Assembly (NCBI RefSeq): GCF_022347725.1
Contig: NZ_JAKRGB010000006.1
Coordinates: 62,001-126,000 of the forward strand
Direction: 5' to 3'
DNA: 64,000 nucleotides
From: Ruegeria sp. Ofav3-42
GTDB lineage: Bacteria; Pseudomonadota; Alphaproteobacteria; Rhodobacterales; Rhodobacteraceae
Shown one piece after another: positions 8,232 to 18,362 of this stretch; within the stretch, counting starts at the first letter, position 1; each line of letters begins with the position of its first letter. The notes beneath the pieces were generated by a model, which saw only the letters and a program-made list of their open reading frames with translations, had not been told where the DNA came from and did not search any database. Both the position numbers and the translations under genes were made by a program.

Positions 8232-9971
8232 TCAGGAAAGGCCTGCCTTCTCAAGTCCCTGAACCAAGTGCTGTACGGCATCTTCTGTGTCATAGTGCAG
8301 CGTGGCAATCAAATCCGCGATTTTGAAGCCAGGGTTTTCGGCATATACAGCCCGAGCATACCTTTTTGCCTTATCCGAATTTCCCAGCCATCCGTGGCAC
8401 GCGGCGACATAGGCATTCTGAGCCGTGTCCAACACAGGCAGACGGGCAAAGTCATCCAGCGCCTGCTCATACTCTTTGGCGGTGAAGCGGGCGCGACCGA
8501 GATGGCTCCAGAATCGCGCTGGATGATGGGGGTTTAGGCGCATCGCCTTCTGAATCCACTCGGCCCCTTCCTCGGGTCGGCCCACCCATGTCAGAAGCTC
8601 GCCCATCTGGACCACAACCAGATCATAATTTGGGTTCAAAGACAGGGCGCGTTCCTGATGATACCGCGCGCGCGCCAATTTGTTGCGCAGGATTGCAACA
8701 GCAGCCATCAACCGATGCACGTCCGCGTCATTGTCATCCAGAGACGCGGCTTTGTGGATCGCCGCCTCACACTCCGCAAGCATTTCTTCCAGATCATCGC
8801 ACCAGCCATAACCCCAGGCCTGCCCGCGGATACACCCGCTCCAGGCATGCGCGTGCGCGTATTCGGGGTCCAACTCGATCGCACGATCTATCAGCTTTGT
8901 GGCCTCGGCATTATCCTCGCGCGTGCTGCGATGATGCAGGACCTTTGCAGCCAGAACGCACTCATAAGCAGCAAGATTAGACGGCTGCTTTCGCGTCAGC
9001 CCCTCTTGCTGCGACGCCTCAATACGGCCCGGCAAGGTGGCTACAACGGCCGATGTGACTTCATCCTGAATCGAGAATATGTCGTCCATGTCACGGTCAT
9101 ATTTTTCAGCCCAGATATGCCCGTCGCTCTGGCTGTCTATCAATTGCACGGTCACCCGCAGCCGGTTGCCAGCTTTGCGAACACTGCCTTCTACGATATA
9201 CCGCGCGCCCAAGGCTTCGCCTACCTCGCGCAGGTTCACGGCCTGCCCCTTGTAGACAAAACTCGAATTGCGCGAGATCACAAACAGCTCGTGCCGGCGG
9301 CTGAGTTCGGTCAGAAGATCTTCGGTCAGGCCATCGACAAAGAACTCCTGCTCCGGATCGCCGCTCATGTTTTCGAACGGCAGGACCGCAATCGAAGGTT
9401 TGACGACTTTGGTCGAACCGTCGGCCGCCAAACTCTCGTCTGCAGCCTCAGCCGGCGCGTCCAATTCGACGCGAAAGGCGCGCACAGGCTGCGTCAGGTT
9501 CTTGAGCGAAAGATCCCCCAAATCCTGATAACCCAAGTCCAGCCGGTTGGTGACCTGATCATGAACGGTGCCGGAAATCAGCACCTCTCCGGCATTGGCG
9601 GATTGCTCAAGGCGGGCGGCCACGTTAACCCCGCTGCCAAAGATATCGTCGTCTTCAAAGATGATTTCATCAAGGTTGATGCCAATCCGAAACTGGATGC
9701 GCTGATCCTTTGGCACGTCGGCGTTTCGGCGAAACATCCGGTTTTGGACCTCGACCGCGCATAAAACAGCATCGCTGGCGCTGGGAAATTCGACCAGCAT
9801 TCCGTCGCCAGTTGTCTTGATGATCTTGCCGCCGTTTTTATCAATCGACGGATCAATGAGTTCGATGCGGTGGGTGCGCAAACGGGCAAGCGTGCCCTGT
9901 TCATCGGTTTCCATCAACCGGCTGTAACCAACCATATCGGCTGCCAGAACTGCGGCAAGTCGGCGATCCAT
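8232..9971 (-). CDS. Class III adenylate/guanylate cyclase with TolB-like and TPR domains
   Basis: 579 residues from ATG 9971, which has a strong GGGAGGGG site. An in-frame start 13 codons upstream is less likely. Residues 1-180 are a class III nucleotide cyclase domain with the metal Asp in AADMVGYSRL, the TTGDGMLVEF segment and the NxxxR transition-state pair in SGVNVAARL. Residues about 200-340 (IAVLPFENMSGDPEQEFF) are a TolB-like segment common in this cyclase subgroup. The C-terminal half contains TPR-like helices. Such proteins are probably soluble and sense protein partners. Whether cAMP or cGMP is made cannot be told. Confidence 0.85.
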   Translation of the reverse strand: MDRRLAAVLAADMVGYSRLMETDEQGTLARLRTHRIELIDPSIDKNGGKIIKTTGDGMLVEFPSASDAVLCAVEVQNRMFRRNADVPKDQRIQFRIGINLDEIIFEDDDIFGSGVNVAARLEQSANAGEVLISGTVHDQVTNRLDLGYQDLGDLSLKNLTQPVRAFRVELDAPAEAADESLAADGSTKVVKPSIAVLPFENMSGDPEQEFFVDGLTEDLLTELSRRHELFVISRNSSFVYKGQAVNLREVGEALGARYIVEGSVRKAGNRLRVTVQLIDSQSDGHIWAEKYDRDMDDIFSIQDEVTSAVVATLPGRIEASQQEGLTRKQPSNLAAYECVLAAKVLHHRSTREDNAEATKLIDRAIELDPEYAHAHAWSGCIRGQAWGYGWCDDLEEMLAECEAAIHKAASLDDNDADVHRLMAAVAILRNKLARARYHQERALSLNPNYDLVVVQMGELLTWVGRPEEGAEWIQKAMRLNPHHPARFWSHLGRARFTAKEYEQALDDFARLPVLDTAQNAYVAACHGWLGNSDKAKRYARAVYAENPGFKIADLIATLHYDTEDAVQHLVQGLEKAGLS

Positions 9972-10113
9972 CGCACCCCTCCCTGCGGCAATTCTAGTGC
10001 CGGGCGGCACGCCCTAACAAGGAAATTCGCGGATATGTGCGGTTCAGCCCGCCTGGCGAAGGATGTCCATAGCGCCAGTTTTCTGCCTGAAAACCGAATT
10101 ATTCAGACAAACA

Positions 10114-10139
10114 GGGCGCGGCCTGCGTCAGGCCGCCCC
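10114..10139 (-). terminator. Hairpin downstream of the DUF2141 gene
   Basis: Read on the minus strand, GGGCGGCCTG and CAGGCCGCGCCC form a GC-rich stem with a 3-base loop, followed by TGTTTG. It lies about 30 bases after the stop at 10166 and probably ends the desaturase-DUF2141 transcript. The rest of the gap 9972-10165 shows nothing else. Confidence 0.6.
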
Positions 10140-10165
10140 CATCGTGTGATCGAAGTGTTAAGGCT

Positions 10166-10663
10166 TTACGGCCAATAAAACAACGTCATGTCCGTCGGCT
10201 TGTCCGTCCCAATCAGCGAGTATTCAAACACTGGCGTCTCGTTGAGATCGTTCATCCCCGACACAGCGTACCCCTCGGTCGGCATGTAATTCGCGTCATA
10301 GTTCAGGTCGTAGTCCCCGTTCTCATCGTGAAACGCGATAATTGCAAAATACCCGCTTTCGAGATCAGGAAAGTCGAACCGGAGTGGTTTCTCGGAAGCC
10401 GGAGCCTCCAGATAACCTGCGGCCTTAGTGTAATCCATATTGTCGAACGCGGTCTGCTGGTCGAAGGCCATGACGATCACGTTGCCCCTGGTGCTGCGTG
10501 CCCCGTGCAGATTGACGGTCAGACCCTCGTTTTCCGAGGTCCCGGTGGTCGAGGCTGCGGCTTCGTCAATGTTGGCACTAAAGCCCGAAGCGACCCAGGC
10601 CCCTCCGACGAACAGCCCTGCTGTCACGATGGCCGCCACGATGCGTTGAGTGTTGCTTGGCAT
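10166..10663 (-). CDS. Secreted DUF2141-type protein
   Basis: 165 residues from ATG 10663, chosen because AAGGAG lies 9 bases upstream; the longer open frame has no such site. An N-terminal hydrophobic helix (IVAAIVTAGLFVGGAWVA) is a signal or anchor. The body has the DUF2141 pattern: a beta-strand start (LTVNLHGARSTRGNVIVMAF), then a central FPDLESGYFAIIAFHDENGD segment with the HDEN(G/L)D motif, then a YGFSN-like region (here EGYAVSG). Function of the family is unknown. It lies 19 bases downstream of a sterol-desaturase-family gene, an arrangement suggesting an envelope-lipid role, which is inference. Confidence 0.75.
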   Translation of the reverse strand: MPSNTQRIVAAIVTAGLFVGGAWVASGFSANIDEAAASTTGTSENEGLTVNLHGARSTRGNVIVMAFDQQTAFDNMDYTKAAGYLEAPASEKPLRFDFPDLESGYFAIIAFHDENGDYDLNYDANYMPTEGYAVSGMNDLNETPVFEYSLIGTDKPTDMTLFYWP

Positions 10664-10682
10664 CTTTTTGCGCTCCTTCGGG

Positions 10683-11582
10683 TTACTCTGCTGGTTTACG
10701 CTGCTTACGGCTGTTCTTTGGCTGCCAGCCCGGCGGTCCAAAGAAGACACCCAGCTTGTTGCCGAACCCCGGCATGTTCCAGACGTCCTTGAACAGGCGG
10801 GCAAAGCCGTGAAGGAAGGCGACAAAGGGGTTGATCGAGTCGATCGGCTTGACCAGCCCGTAGACCACCTCTTCTTTTTCCTCTTCGAACGTGCCGAACA
10901 TACGGTCCCAGATGATCAGAATTCCGGCGTAGTTCTTGTCCAAATACTTCGGGTTAGAGCCATGGTGGACACGGTGATGCGACGGCGTGTTGAAGATGTA
11001 TTCGATCGGTCGCCACAGTTTCTTGATCACCTCTGTATGCAGGGCCGTTTGATACAGCTGTACCAGCAGTTCCGCGATCAAAACCATGAACGGGTTAAAG
11101 CCCAGCAGAACCAGCGGCAGGTGGAAGAACAGCGGCCAGAATCCGTCCAGCGGGCCATGGCGATAGGCCACCGAGATATTGAAGAAGGGCGAGCTGTGGT
11201 GGACCGAGTGGGTTGCCCACAGGAAGTTGATCCGGTGCAGAATTCGGTGTTCCCAGTAATAGGCCAAATCCGCAAGGATCAGAACGATGATGAACGACGC
11301 CCAGGTGGTCGGGATGTCGAACACAGCAAATTGCGAGGCCCAGACATAGGCACCGATGTAGAAACCGGCCAGCAAAACAAAGCTGATGCCGATGAAGAAT
11401 ACGAGCGTGATGAAGTTGGTGACCGTATCACCTACCATCTGCCAATTCAGTTTTTTGACGACGGCATAGCGGATCAGTTCGAAAGCCAAAAAGGCCATAG
11501 CGAAGACGAAAAACCAGTCGTCGATCAAGGTTTCCCAGTAACTCAGATGAAAGTCACTGATATGGCGGCTTAGGAAGTCCAT
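10683..11582 (-). CDS. Sterol desaturase / fatty acid hydroxylase family membrane protein
   Basis: 299 residues from ATG 11582, with GGAA at suitable spacing; ATG 11612 is an alternative. Several membrane helices are visible, with the family's di-iron histidine clusters: HRILHR, HSVHHSS and, later, HRVHHGSN. These ligate the metal pair that activates oxygen to hydroxylate or desaturate a lipid. The domain occupies about residues 90-250 and the tail is basic. Bacterial members act on carotenoids, hopanoids, ornithine lipids or fatty acids, and the substrate cannot be read here. It heads a two-gene unit with the DUF2141 gene. Confidence 0.85.
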   Translation of the reverse strand: MDFLSRHISDFHLSYWETLIDDWFFVFAMAFLAFELIRYAVVKKLNWQMVGDTVTNFITLVFFIGISFVLLAGFYIGAYVWASQFAVFDIPTTWASFIIVLILADLAYYWEHRILHRINFLWATHSVHHSSPFFNISVAYRHGPLDGFWPLFFHLPLVLLGFNPFMVLIAELLVQLYQTALHTEVIKKLWRPIEYIFNTPSHHRVHHGSNPKYLDKNYAGILIIWDRMFGTFEEEKEEVVYGLVKPIDSINPFVAFLHGFARLFKDVWNMPGFGNKLGVFFGPPGWQPKNSRKQRKPAE

Positions 11583-11778
11583 CGAAGCGTTCCGATTCCT
11601 GTTTGTTGTCATATGTGACAGTTTACTTACGGAACCGCAGTCAGAATTCAAGGTCCTGTCAATAAAAAACAGGGATTCTTTTGCATGGTCATTACTGTCA
11701 CAGTAGATTTCATGCCGGACGGCTTTACCGTTCGGCAAAGAAAATCCTTGTGATACAGGAAACAGTACCCGTGCGAGG
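11583..11778. other. 196-base gap with repeated TGTCACA palindromes
   Basis: Upstream of the desaturase gene, ACTGT-C-ACAGT (11694-11704) is a perfect 11-base dyad. A second imperfect dyad, TGTCATATGTGACA, lies at about 11607-11620. Both contain TGTCACA or its complement, suggesting binding sites of one regulator before the desaturase-DUF2141 unit. No regulator family is assigned. Confidence 0.35.
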
Positions 11779-12570
11779 CTAGGCGGACAACCTGCCAAAC
11801 AGGTTGTCCAGCGTTCTGGCGGAATCGCTCAGACCATAAGGTGCGTTCACAACGAACATGCCGGATCCCACCATCCCGTGCCCCTTACGCGCGGCCGGGA
11901 ACTGCACTTCGTGATGCAGAACCTTGGGGAATTCTCGCTTTGCCAATGCGTCGCGCATCGCCTGATGCCGCCCATTGGCCAAGATCGGGTACCAAAGCGC
12001 AACTACACCCACATTCCACTTCCGGTTCAAAGAGGCGATGATGCCGGGCAGCCGGTCATAATCGGACTTGATCTCATAGCTTGGATCAATCAGCAAAACG
12101 CCCCGGCGCGGTGTCGGCGGTAGCAGGGATTGCGCCAGTTCAAAGCCATCCTGACGATAGGTCCGGGCATCGGTCGTGACCAATGCGTCGGAGAGCGCAC
12201 GATATTCCTGTGGATGCAACTCGGCCAGGTGCATCTTGTCCTGCGAGCGCAACAGGTTAGCCGCAATCAACGGTGACCCAGGATAGGCGGTCTGGCCGTA
12301 TCGCGCCTGAACGGCGGCAATGGCGCGGCTCAGGGGATGGTCCGCAGAAAACCAGTCTTCGGTCAACGCACGCTCTATCCCCGCCGCCGCCTCACCGGTC
12401 TGAACGGCCTGATCCGAGTCCAGATGGTACAGCCCGCGCCCCGAATGGGTTTCGATATAGCTCAGCGGTTTGTCCTTTTGGGTCAGATAGGCCAGCGTTT
12501 CTGCCAAAATTGCGTGCTTGTGGACGTCCGCAAGGTTACCAGCGTGGTAAATATGTTGATATGACAGCAT
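11779..12570 (-). CDS. rlmJ: 23S rRNA (adenine-2030-N6)-methyltransferase
   Basis: 263 residues from ATG 12570, supported by GAAGG six bases upstream and by the family N-terminus MLSYQHIYHAGNLADVHKH. RlmJ methylates N6 of A2030 in 23S rRNA using S-adenosylmethionine. Motif IV is seen as IDPSYEIKSDY, a DPPY-like motif with Ser in the third position, and a YIETHSGRG segment forms part of the SAM site. It is transcribed divergently from mreB and its stop lies about 200 bases from the desaturase gene, so it is probably monocistronic. Confidence 0.93.
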   Translation of the reverse strand: MLSYQHIYHAGNLADVHKHAILAETLAYLTQKDKPLSYIETHSGRGLYHLDSDQAVQTGEAAAGIERALTEDWFSADHPLSRAIAAVQARYGQTAYPGSPLIAANLLRSQDKMHLAELHPQEYRALSDALVTTDARTYRQDGFELAQSLLPPTPRRGVLLIDPSYEIKSDYDRLPGIIASLNRKWNVGVVALWYPILANGRHQAMRDALAKREFPKVLHHEVQFPAARKGHGMVGSGMFVVNAPYGLSDSARTLDNLFGRLSA

Positions 12571-12609
12571 GATGCCTTCTAAAGTCCCTAGCAATTAAGG
12601 CGGAAAGGT

Positions 12610-12630
12610 GCTGATTGCCGTGGAATCAGC
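12610..12630. repeat. Perfect inverted repeat between rlmJ and mreB
   Basis: GCTGATT and AATCAGC flank a 7-base spacer in the 157-base divergent gap. Because both genes point away from it, it is more likely an operator than a terminator. A TATAAG sequence at 12656-12661 could be the -10 of mreB. Confidence 0.4.
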
Positions 12631-12697
12631 CCTTTTACCGGGCGTGTTGGCACCCTATAAGTCATCCGTCCCGGAACCGTCGAGTCGCGGGCAGTAG

Positions 12698-13774
<1,077 letters not shown>

Positions 13775-13833
13775 GGCGCGCACCTTTTAAGATACAGGGT
13801 AAATTCGGCACGAGCAGCACGGGAAGGTAACCT

Positions 13834-14736
13834 GTGGCAAAAGACCGATCACAGCGCGATGAATACACGACCCCCCTGCGCCGCTTGCTGTTGGGGATCG
13901 TTGTGTTGTGCCTGTTGGGCATCTTTCTGATCTGGCGGATCGACAGTCCGCGCGTTGAACGCTTTCGCGCGCAGGTCGTGGACCGCGTTGTGCCGTCTAT
14001 GGAATGGGCCATGGTCCCGGTCACAGCCGCCGTTAATCTGGTGCGCGACTTCCAAAGTTACCAACGGCTGAGCGCCCAGAACCAGGAATTGCGCAGCGAA
14101 TTGCGCATCATGCGTGCCTGGAAAGAGGCGGCCCTGCAATTGGAGCAGGAAAACGCCCGGCTTCTGGATCTGAACAACGTGCGTCTGGACCCGCGCCTGA
14201 CTTATATCACCGGCGTCGTGATGGCCGATAGCGGCTCGCCCTTCCGGCAGTCGGTTCTACTGAACGTGGGTGAGCGCGACGGCATCCGCGACGGATGGGC
14301 CACCATGGACGGGATCGGCGTCGTGGGCCGTATCTCGGGCGTTGGTCCAGATACAGCGCGGGTTATTCTGATGACGGATGCATCGAGCGCAATTCCCGCA
14401 ACGATTCAACCTTCCGGCCAAACCGCCCTGATCGCAGGCGACAACACTCCCTCTCCGTCTGTAGAGTTTCTTGAGAACCGGGAGCTTGTGCGGCCGGGCG
14501 ACCGTGTCGTGACCTCGGGCGACGGCGGTGTGTTTCCCGGTGGGCTGCTGATCGGCCAGATCACCGAAGACCCCGGCGGTCGCTTAAGAGTACGCCTTTC
14601 CGCCGATTTCGAGCGCCTCGAATTCCTGCGGGTGCTGCGGCACCACTCCGCCCCCACAATCAACGATCCCGGCGGTATCGTTGGACCACGACAGCCCGCG
14701 GCCGCCTTGACCCCATCGGAGGTCGGCGATGGATAG
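13834..14736 (+). CDS. mreC: Rod shape-determining protein MreC
   Basis: 300 residues from GTG 13834, with GGAAGG about 6 bases upstream. A single membrane helix (residues about 15-35) is followed by a coiled coil (about 70-110) and the two beta-barrel periplasmic part with the family segments VLLNVGERDGIRDGWATMD and VTSGDGGVFPGGLLIG. MreC scaffolds PBP2 and RodA on the periplasmic side. Its 3' end overlaps mreD by 8 bases. Confidence 0.95.
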   Translation: MAKDRSQRDEYTTPLRRLLLGIVVLCLLGIFLIWRIDSPRVERFRAQVVDRVVPSMEWAMVPVTAAVNLVRDFQSYQRLSAQNQELRSELRIMRAWKEAALQLEQENARLLDLNNVRLDPRLTYITGVVMADSGSPFRQSVLLNVGERDGIRDGWATMDGIGVVGRISGVGPDTARVILMTDASSAIPATIQPSGQTALIAGDNTPSPSVEFLENRELVRPGDRVVTSGDGGVFPGGLLIGQITEDPGGRLRVRLSADFERLEFLRVLRHHSAPTINDPGGIVGPRQPAAALTPSEVGDG

Positions 14737-15265
14737 GCAGGTCTCGCATCTTTGGATCAAGCGCAGTTTGTACTTGTTCCTGGCAGTACTGATCATGTTT
14801 CTGCATCTTCTTCCGCTGGACACGCAACCAGATCGCTGGCCGTTTCCGGACTTGTTGATCGCCCTGACTTTCGCTTGGGTTCTGCGACGACCGGAATATG
14901 TTCCAATCCTTTTGGTCGCAGCGGTCATGATGATAGCCGACCTGCTATTGCAACGACCACCCGGCCTGCTGGCGGCGCTGGTGGTTCTGGGAACCGCATA
15001 TCTGCGCTCGGCTGGCGCCGGAATGCGTGATGCCGGGTTTGTGGCAGAATGGACAACCGCCGCGATCGTGATCACGGGGGTTTTTGTTTTGAACCGCGTC
15101 ATTCTTGCTATTCTATCGGTACAGCAAGCGGCATTGGGTCCTGTGGTGATACAAATAATTCTGACAATTGCGGCGTATCCCTTGATCGTTCTTCTCAGCC
15201 AAAATGTATTTGGCGTTCGACGCCTGTCGGTGGCTGATCCCGGTACCGGAGGGGTTCGGGTATGA
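14729..15265 (+). CDS. mreD: Rod shape-determining membrane protein MreD
   Basis: 178 residues with about five hydrophobic helices, for example the stretches around LYLFLAVLIMFLHLLPL and VIQIILTIAAYPLIVLL. Low sequence conservation is normal for MreD; position between mreC and mrdA plus topology give the assignment. It overlaps mreC at the start and mrdA at the end (ATGA), consistent with translational coupling. Confidence 0.93.
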   Translation: MDRQVSHLWIKRSLYLFLAVLIMFLHLLPLDTQPDRWPFPDLLIALTFAWVLRRPEYVPILLVAAVMMIADLLLQRPPGLLAALVVLGTAYLRSAGAGMRDAGFVAEWTTAAIVITGVFVLNRVILAILSVQQAALGPVVIQIILTIAAYPLIVLLSQNVFGVRRLSVADPGTGGVRV

Positions 15266-17211
15266 AGCAACGCAATCCCAAATCACAAGGTCTGGCCTAT
15301 AAGCGCCTGCCCCGCAGGGCCTTGATTTTGGGCGGGCTGCAGGCAGCCTTTATCGGCGGGCTGGCAGCTCGGATGCGCTTTATGCAAGTGGATCAGGCCG
15401 ACGAATACCGCCTGCTTGCAGAGGAAAACCGGATCAACATCCGCCTGATCCCCCCGACACGGGGGCGTATCTACGACCGCAATGGGCAGATCATCGGCCA
15501 AAACACGCAATCCTATCGTATTGTAATGGTCCGCGAGGATGCGGGCGATGTTGACGAGGTGATTTCCAATCTCTCGGACCTGATCCCATTGACGCAGGAC
15601 GAGATCGACCGCGCCAAAGCCGAGATGCGTCGGTCCGCCCCGTTCCTTCCGGTCACTCTGGCCGATCAGGTCACGTGGGAAGATATCTCGAAAGTCGCAG
15701 TCAATGCCCCGGCCCTGCCGGGTGTCACGCCCGAAGTGGGCACGGCCCGTCTGTACCCCCGCTACGAGGATTTCGCCCATGTGGTCGGCTATGTCGGCCC
15801 GGTCAGTGACTATGACCTCAGTCAGATCGAAGACCCTGAGCCGGTACTGCGCATTCCTCGCTTCCAGATCGGCAAGGTTGGGCTTGAGGCCAAGCAGGAA
15901 ATAACACTGCGCGGCAAAGCGGGCGCTAAACGGGTTGAGGTCAACGCAACAGGGCGGGTAATGCGTGAACTTGACCGACAAGAGGGCGAGGCCGGGGCCG
16001 ATCTGCAATTGTCGGTCGACGCCGATCTGCAACAATACGCGCAGGCCCGGCTGGCCGGGGAAAGTGCCGCAGCCGTTGTAATCGATTGCGAAACCGGCGA
16101 TATCCGGGCCATTAGCTCTGCCCCCAGCTTTGACCCGAACCTGTTCGTACGCGGGATATCGGTTGCCGATTACCGAACGCTAACGCAGGACAATTATCGC
16201 CCGCTGGCCAACAAGACTGTACAGGGCACCTACCCACCGGGTTCAACGTTCAAAATGATCACGGCAATGGCCGCGCTTGAGGCTGGTGTGGTCGCACCCG
16301 GTAGCACAGTGTATTGCCCGGGTCATCTGAAAGTCGGGAGCCGCCGGTTCCACTGCTGGAAACGTGGCGGACACGGGACTGTGGATCTTAATCTGTCGCT
16401 GAAACGCAGCTGCGATGTCTACTACTACGACGTGGCTCTGCGCACCGGAATCGACAATATTTCCGAGATGGCCCGTACATTCGGGCTGGGTGTGAAACAC
16501 GATATCCCGATGTCGGCTGTCGCCGCCGGTTTGGCTCCGAACCAGGAATGGAAGGAACGTGTTCACGGTGAAAGCTGGCTGGTCGGTGACACGGCGAATG
16601 CCTCTATCGGCCAAGGCTTCATGCTGGCCTCGCCCTTGCAACTTGCGGTCATGACAGCGCGGATCGCAACGGGGCGCGCGGTCAAGCCGCGTTTGGTGCG
16701 GTCCGTGAACGGGGTTGAGCAACTTTCGGGCGCAGGTGAACCGCTGGCCGTCAATCCGGCCAATCTGGAGCACATCCGTAAAGCCATGTTCTCGGTTTCC
16801 AATGATCGGGGCGGCACCGCCTATCGCAGCCGCATTATCGCGGACGACCTGCGAATGGCGGGCAAAACCGGCACCAGTCAGGTGCGCAACATCACCAAGG
16901 CCGAACGCGCCGCCGGCGTGATCCGCAACGAAGACCTACCGTGGGAACGCCGCGACCATGCGCTGTTCGTCAGCTTCGCGCCTTATGACAACCCGAAATA
17001 CGCTGTGGCGGTGGTGGTAGAACACGGCGGCGGCGGCTCCAAGGCTGCGGCCCCGGTTGCGCGGGATATCATGCTACAGGCGCTTTACGACGGCACACCC
17101 CCGCTTGAGGCCTATCCGGTTGGCGATCGCGAACGCATCAGGGAACAGCAGAAACGGCTCGAGGGCGACCGCCGCCCCAAAGCGCGTCCGACCGAAAAGG
17201 AACGCGCATGA
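15262..17211 (+). CDS. mrdA: Penicillin-binding protein 2 (elongasome transpeptidase)
   Basis: 649 residues. An N-terminal membrane helix (ALILGGLQAAFIGGLAA) is followed by the dimerisation/pedestal domain (PPTRGRIYDRNG) and the transpeptidase domain. The active-site SxxK is in YPPGSTFKM, the second motif in KRSCDVYYYD, and KTG in MAGKTGTSQV. It crosslinks new peptidoglycan along the side wall together with RodA. The tail is charged (about 25 residues rich in Arg, Glu and Lys). Start and stop overlap mreD and rodA by 4 bases each. Confidence 0.97.
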   Translation: MKQRNPKSQGLAYKRLPRRALILGGLQAAFIGGLAARMRFMQVDQADEYRLLAEENRINIRLIPPTRGRIYDRNGQIIGQNTQSYRIVMVREDAGDVDEVISNLSDLIPLTQDEIDRAKAEMRRSAPFLPVTLADQVTWEDISKVAVNAPALPGVTPEVGTARLYPRYEDFAHVVGYVGPVSDYDLSQIEDPEPVLRIPRFQIGKVGLEAKQEITLRGKAGAKRVEVNATGRVMRELDRQEGEAGADLQLSVDADLQQYAQARLAGESAAAVVIDCETGDIRAISSAPSFDPNLFVRGISVADYRTLTQDNYRPLANKTVQGTYPPGSTFKMITAMAALEAGVVAPGSTVYCPGHLKVGSRRFHCWKRGGHGTVDLNLSLKRSCDVYYYDVALRTGIDNISEMARTFGLGVKHDIPMSAVAAGLAPNQEWKERVHGESWLVGDTANASIGQGFMLASPLQLAVMTARIATGRAVKPRLVRSVNGVEQLSGAGEPLAVNPANLEHIRKAMFSVSNDRGGTAYRSRIIADDLRMAGKTGTSQVRNITKAERAAGVIRNEDLPWERRDHALFVSFAPYDNPKYAVAVVVEHGGGGSKAAAPVARDIMLQALYDGTPPLEAYPVGDRERIREQQKRLEGDRRPKARPTEKERA

Positions 17212-18347
17212 GCTATCTTGAATACGCCGTCAAATCCACGCCAACGGGATTTCGCAAGTTCCTGTATATGAACTGGCCGCTGACGCTGTTGCTGATCAGT
17301 GTGGCCAGCGCCGGGTTCCTGATGCTGTACTCGGTCGCGGGTGGCTCATGGATGCCCTGGGCAGAGCCGCAGATTGAGCGTTTCGGGCTGGGACTGACCG
17401 TCATGTTCATCATTGCGCTGGTGCCGATCTGGTTTTGGCGCAACATGTCCGTCCTGGCCTATCTCGGCTCGATCGTTCTTCTGGTGTTTGTGGAACTGTT
17501 TGGCACAATCGGCATGGGCGCGCAGCGATGGATCGACCTTGGCTTCATGAGGCTGCAGCCGTCCGAAGTCATGAAGGTCGCATTGGTCATGGTTCTGGCC
17601 GCCTATTACGACTGGCTGCCTTCGCACAAGACCTCGCGCCCGCTATGGGTTTTGATCCCGGTTGTCCTGATACTGATCCCAACGGCCATGGTCCTGAAGC
17701 AACCCGACCTTGGCACCTCGATCCTGTTGCTGGCTGCGGGCGGAGGGCTGATGTTTCTGGCCGGTGTCCACTGGGCCTATTTCGCAGCCGTCATCGCCGC
17801 CGTGGTCGGCTTGATTGCGACTGTTTTCAACAGTCGCGGGACCGAATGGCAATTGCTCAAGGATTACCAGTTCCGCCGCATCGACACCTTCCTTGATCCA
17901 TCCACCGATCCGCTGGGGGCTGGCTATCACATCACACAATCCAAGATCGCTCTGGGATCGGGCGGCTGGAACGGGCGTGGGTTCATGCAGGGGACGCAGT
18001 CGCGACTCAACTTCCTGCCCGAGAAGCACACCGACTTCATTTTTACCACGCTGGCTGAGGAGTTCGGTTTTGTCGGCGGCATTACCCTTCTGACGCTGTA
18101 TGGCCTGATCCTGATTTTCTGTCTGGTCACCGCCCTGTCGACCAAGGACCGGTTTTCGTCTCTGGTCACATTGGGCATTGCGCTGAACTTTTTCCTGTTC
18201 TTTGCCGTCAACATGTCGATGGTCATGGGCCTCGCCCCGGTTGTGGGGGTTCCGCTGCCGATGGTCAGTTATGGCGGGTCTGCCATGCTGGTTCTCATGG
18301 CTGCCTTTGGTATCGTTCAAAGCGCACATATCCACCGCCCCCGTTAA
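17208..18347 (+). CDS. rodA: Peptidoglycan glycosyltransferase RodA (SEDS family)
   Basis: 379 residues with about ten membrane helices. SEDS hallmarks are present: GAQRWIDLG, LKQPDLGTS with the catalytic-region Asp, the long loop with QSKIALGSGGWNGRG and LPEKHTDFIF, and the C-terminal VVGVPLPMVSYGGSA. RodA polymerises lipid II into glycan strands with PBP2 as partner, and the 4-base overlap with mrdA matches that pairing. Confidence 0.97.
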   Translation: MSYLEYAVKSTPTGFRKFLYMNWPLTLLLISVASAGFLMLYSVAGGSWMPWAEPQIERFGLGLTVMFIIALVPIWFWRNMSVLAYLGSIVLLVFVELFGTIGMGAQRWIDLGFMRLQPSEVMKVALVMVLAAYYDWLPSHKTSRPLWVLIPVVLILIPTAMVLKQPDLGTSILLLAAGGGLMFLAGVHWAYFAAVIAAVVGLIATVFNSRGTEWQLLKDYQFRRIDTFLDPSTDPLGAGYHITQSKIALGSGGWNGRGFMQGTQSRLNFLPEKHTDFIFTTLAEEFGFVGGITLLTLYGLILIFCLVTALSTKDRFSSLVTLGIALNFFLFFAVNMSMVMGLAPVVGVPLPMVSYGGSAMLVLMAAFGIVQSAHIHRPR

Positions 18348-18362
18348 ACTGAAAGGCCCAAC

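Noticed and set aside
12108-12126. rlmJ motif with Ser in IDPSYE as a sign of inactivity
   Set aside because: DPSY-like variants occur in this methyltransferase family, so the substitution alone does not imply loss of function.
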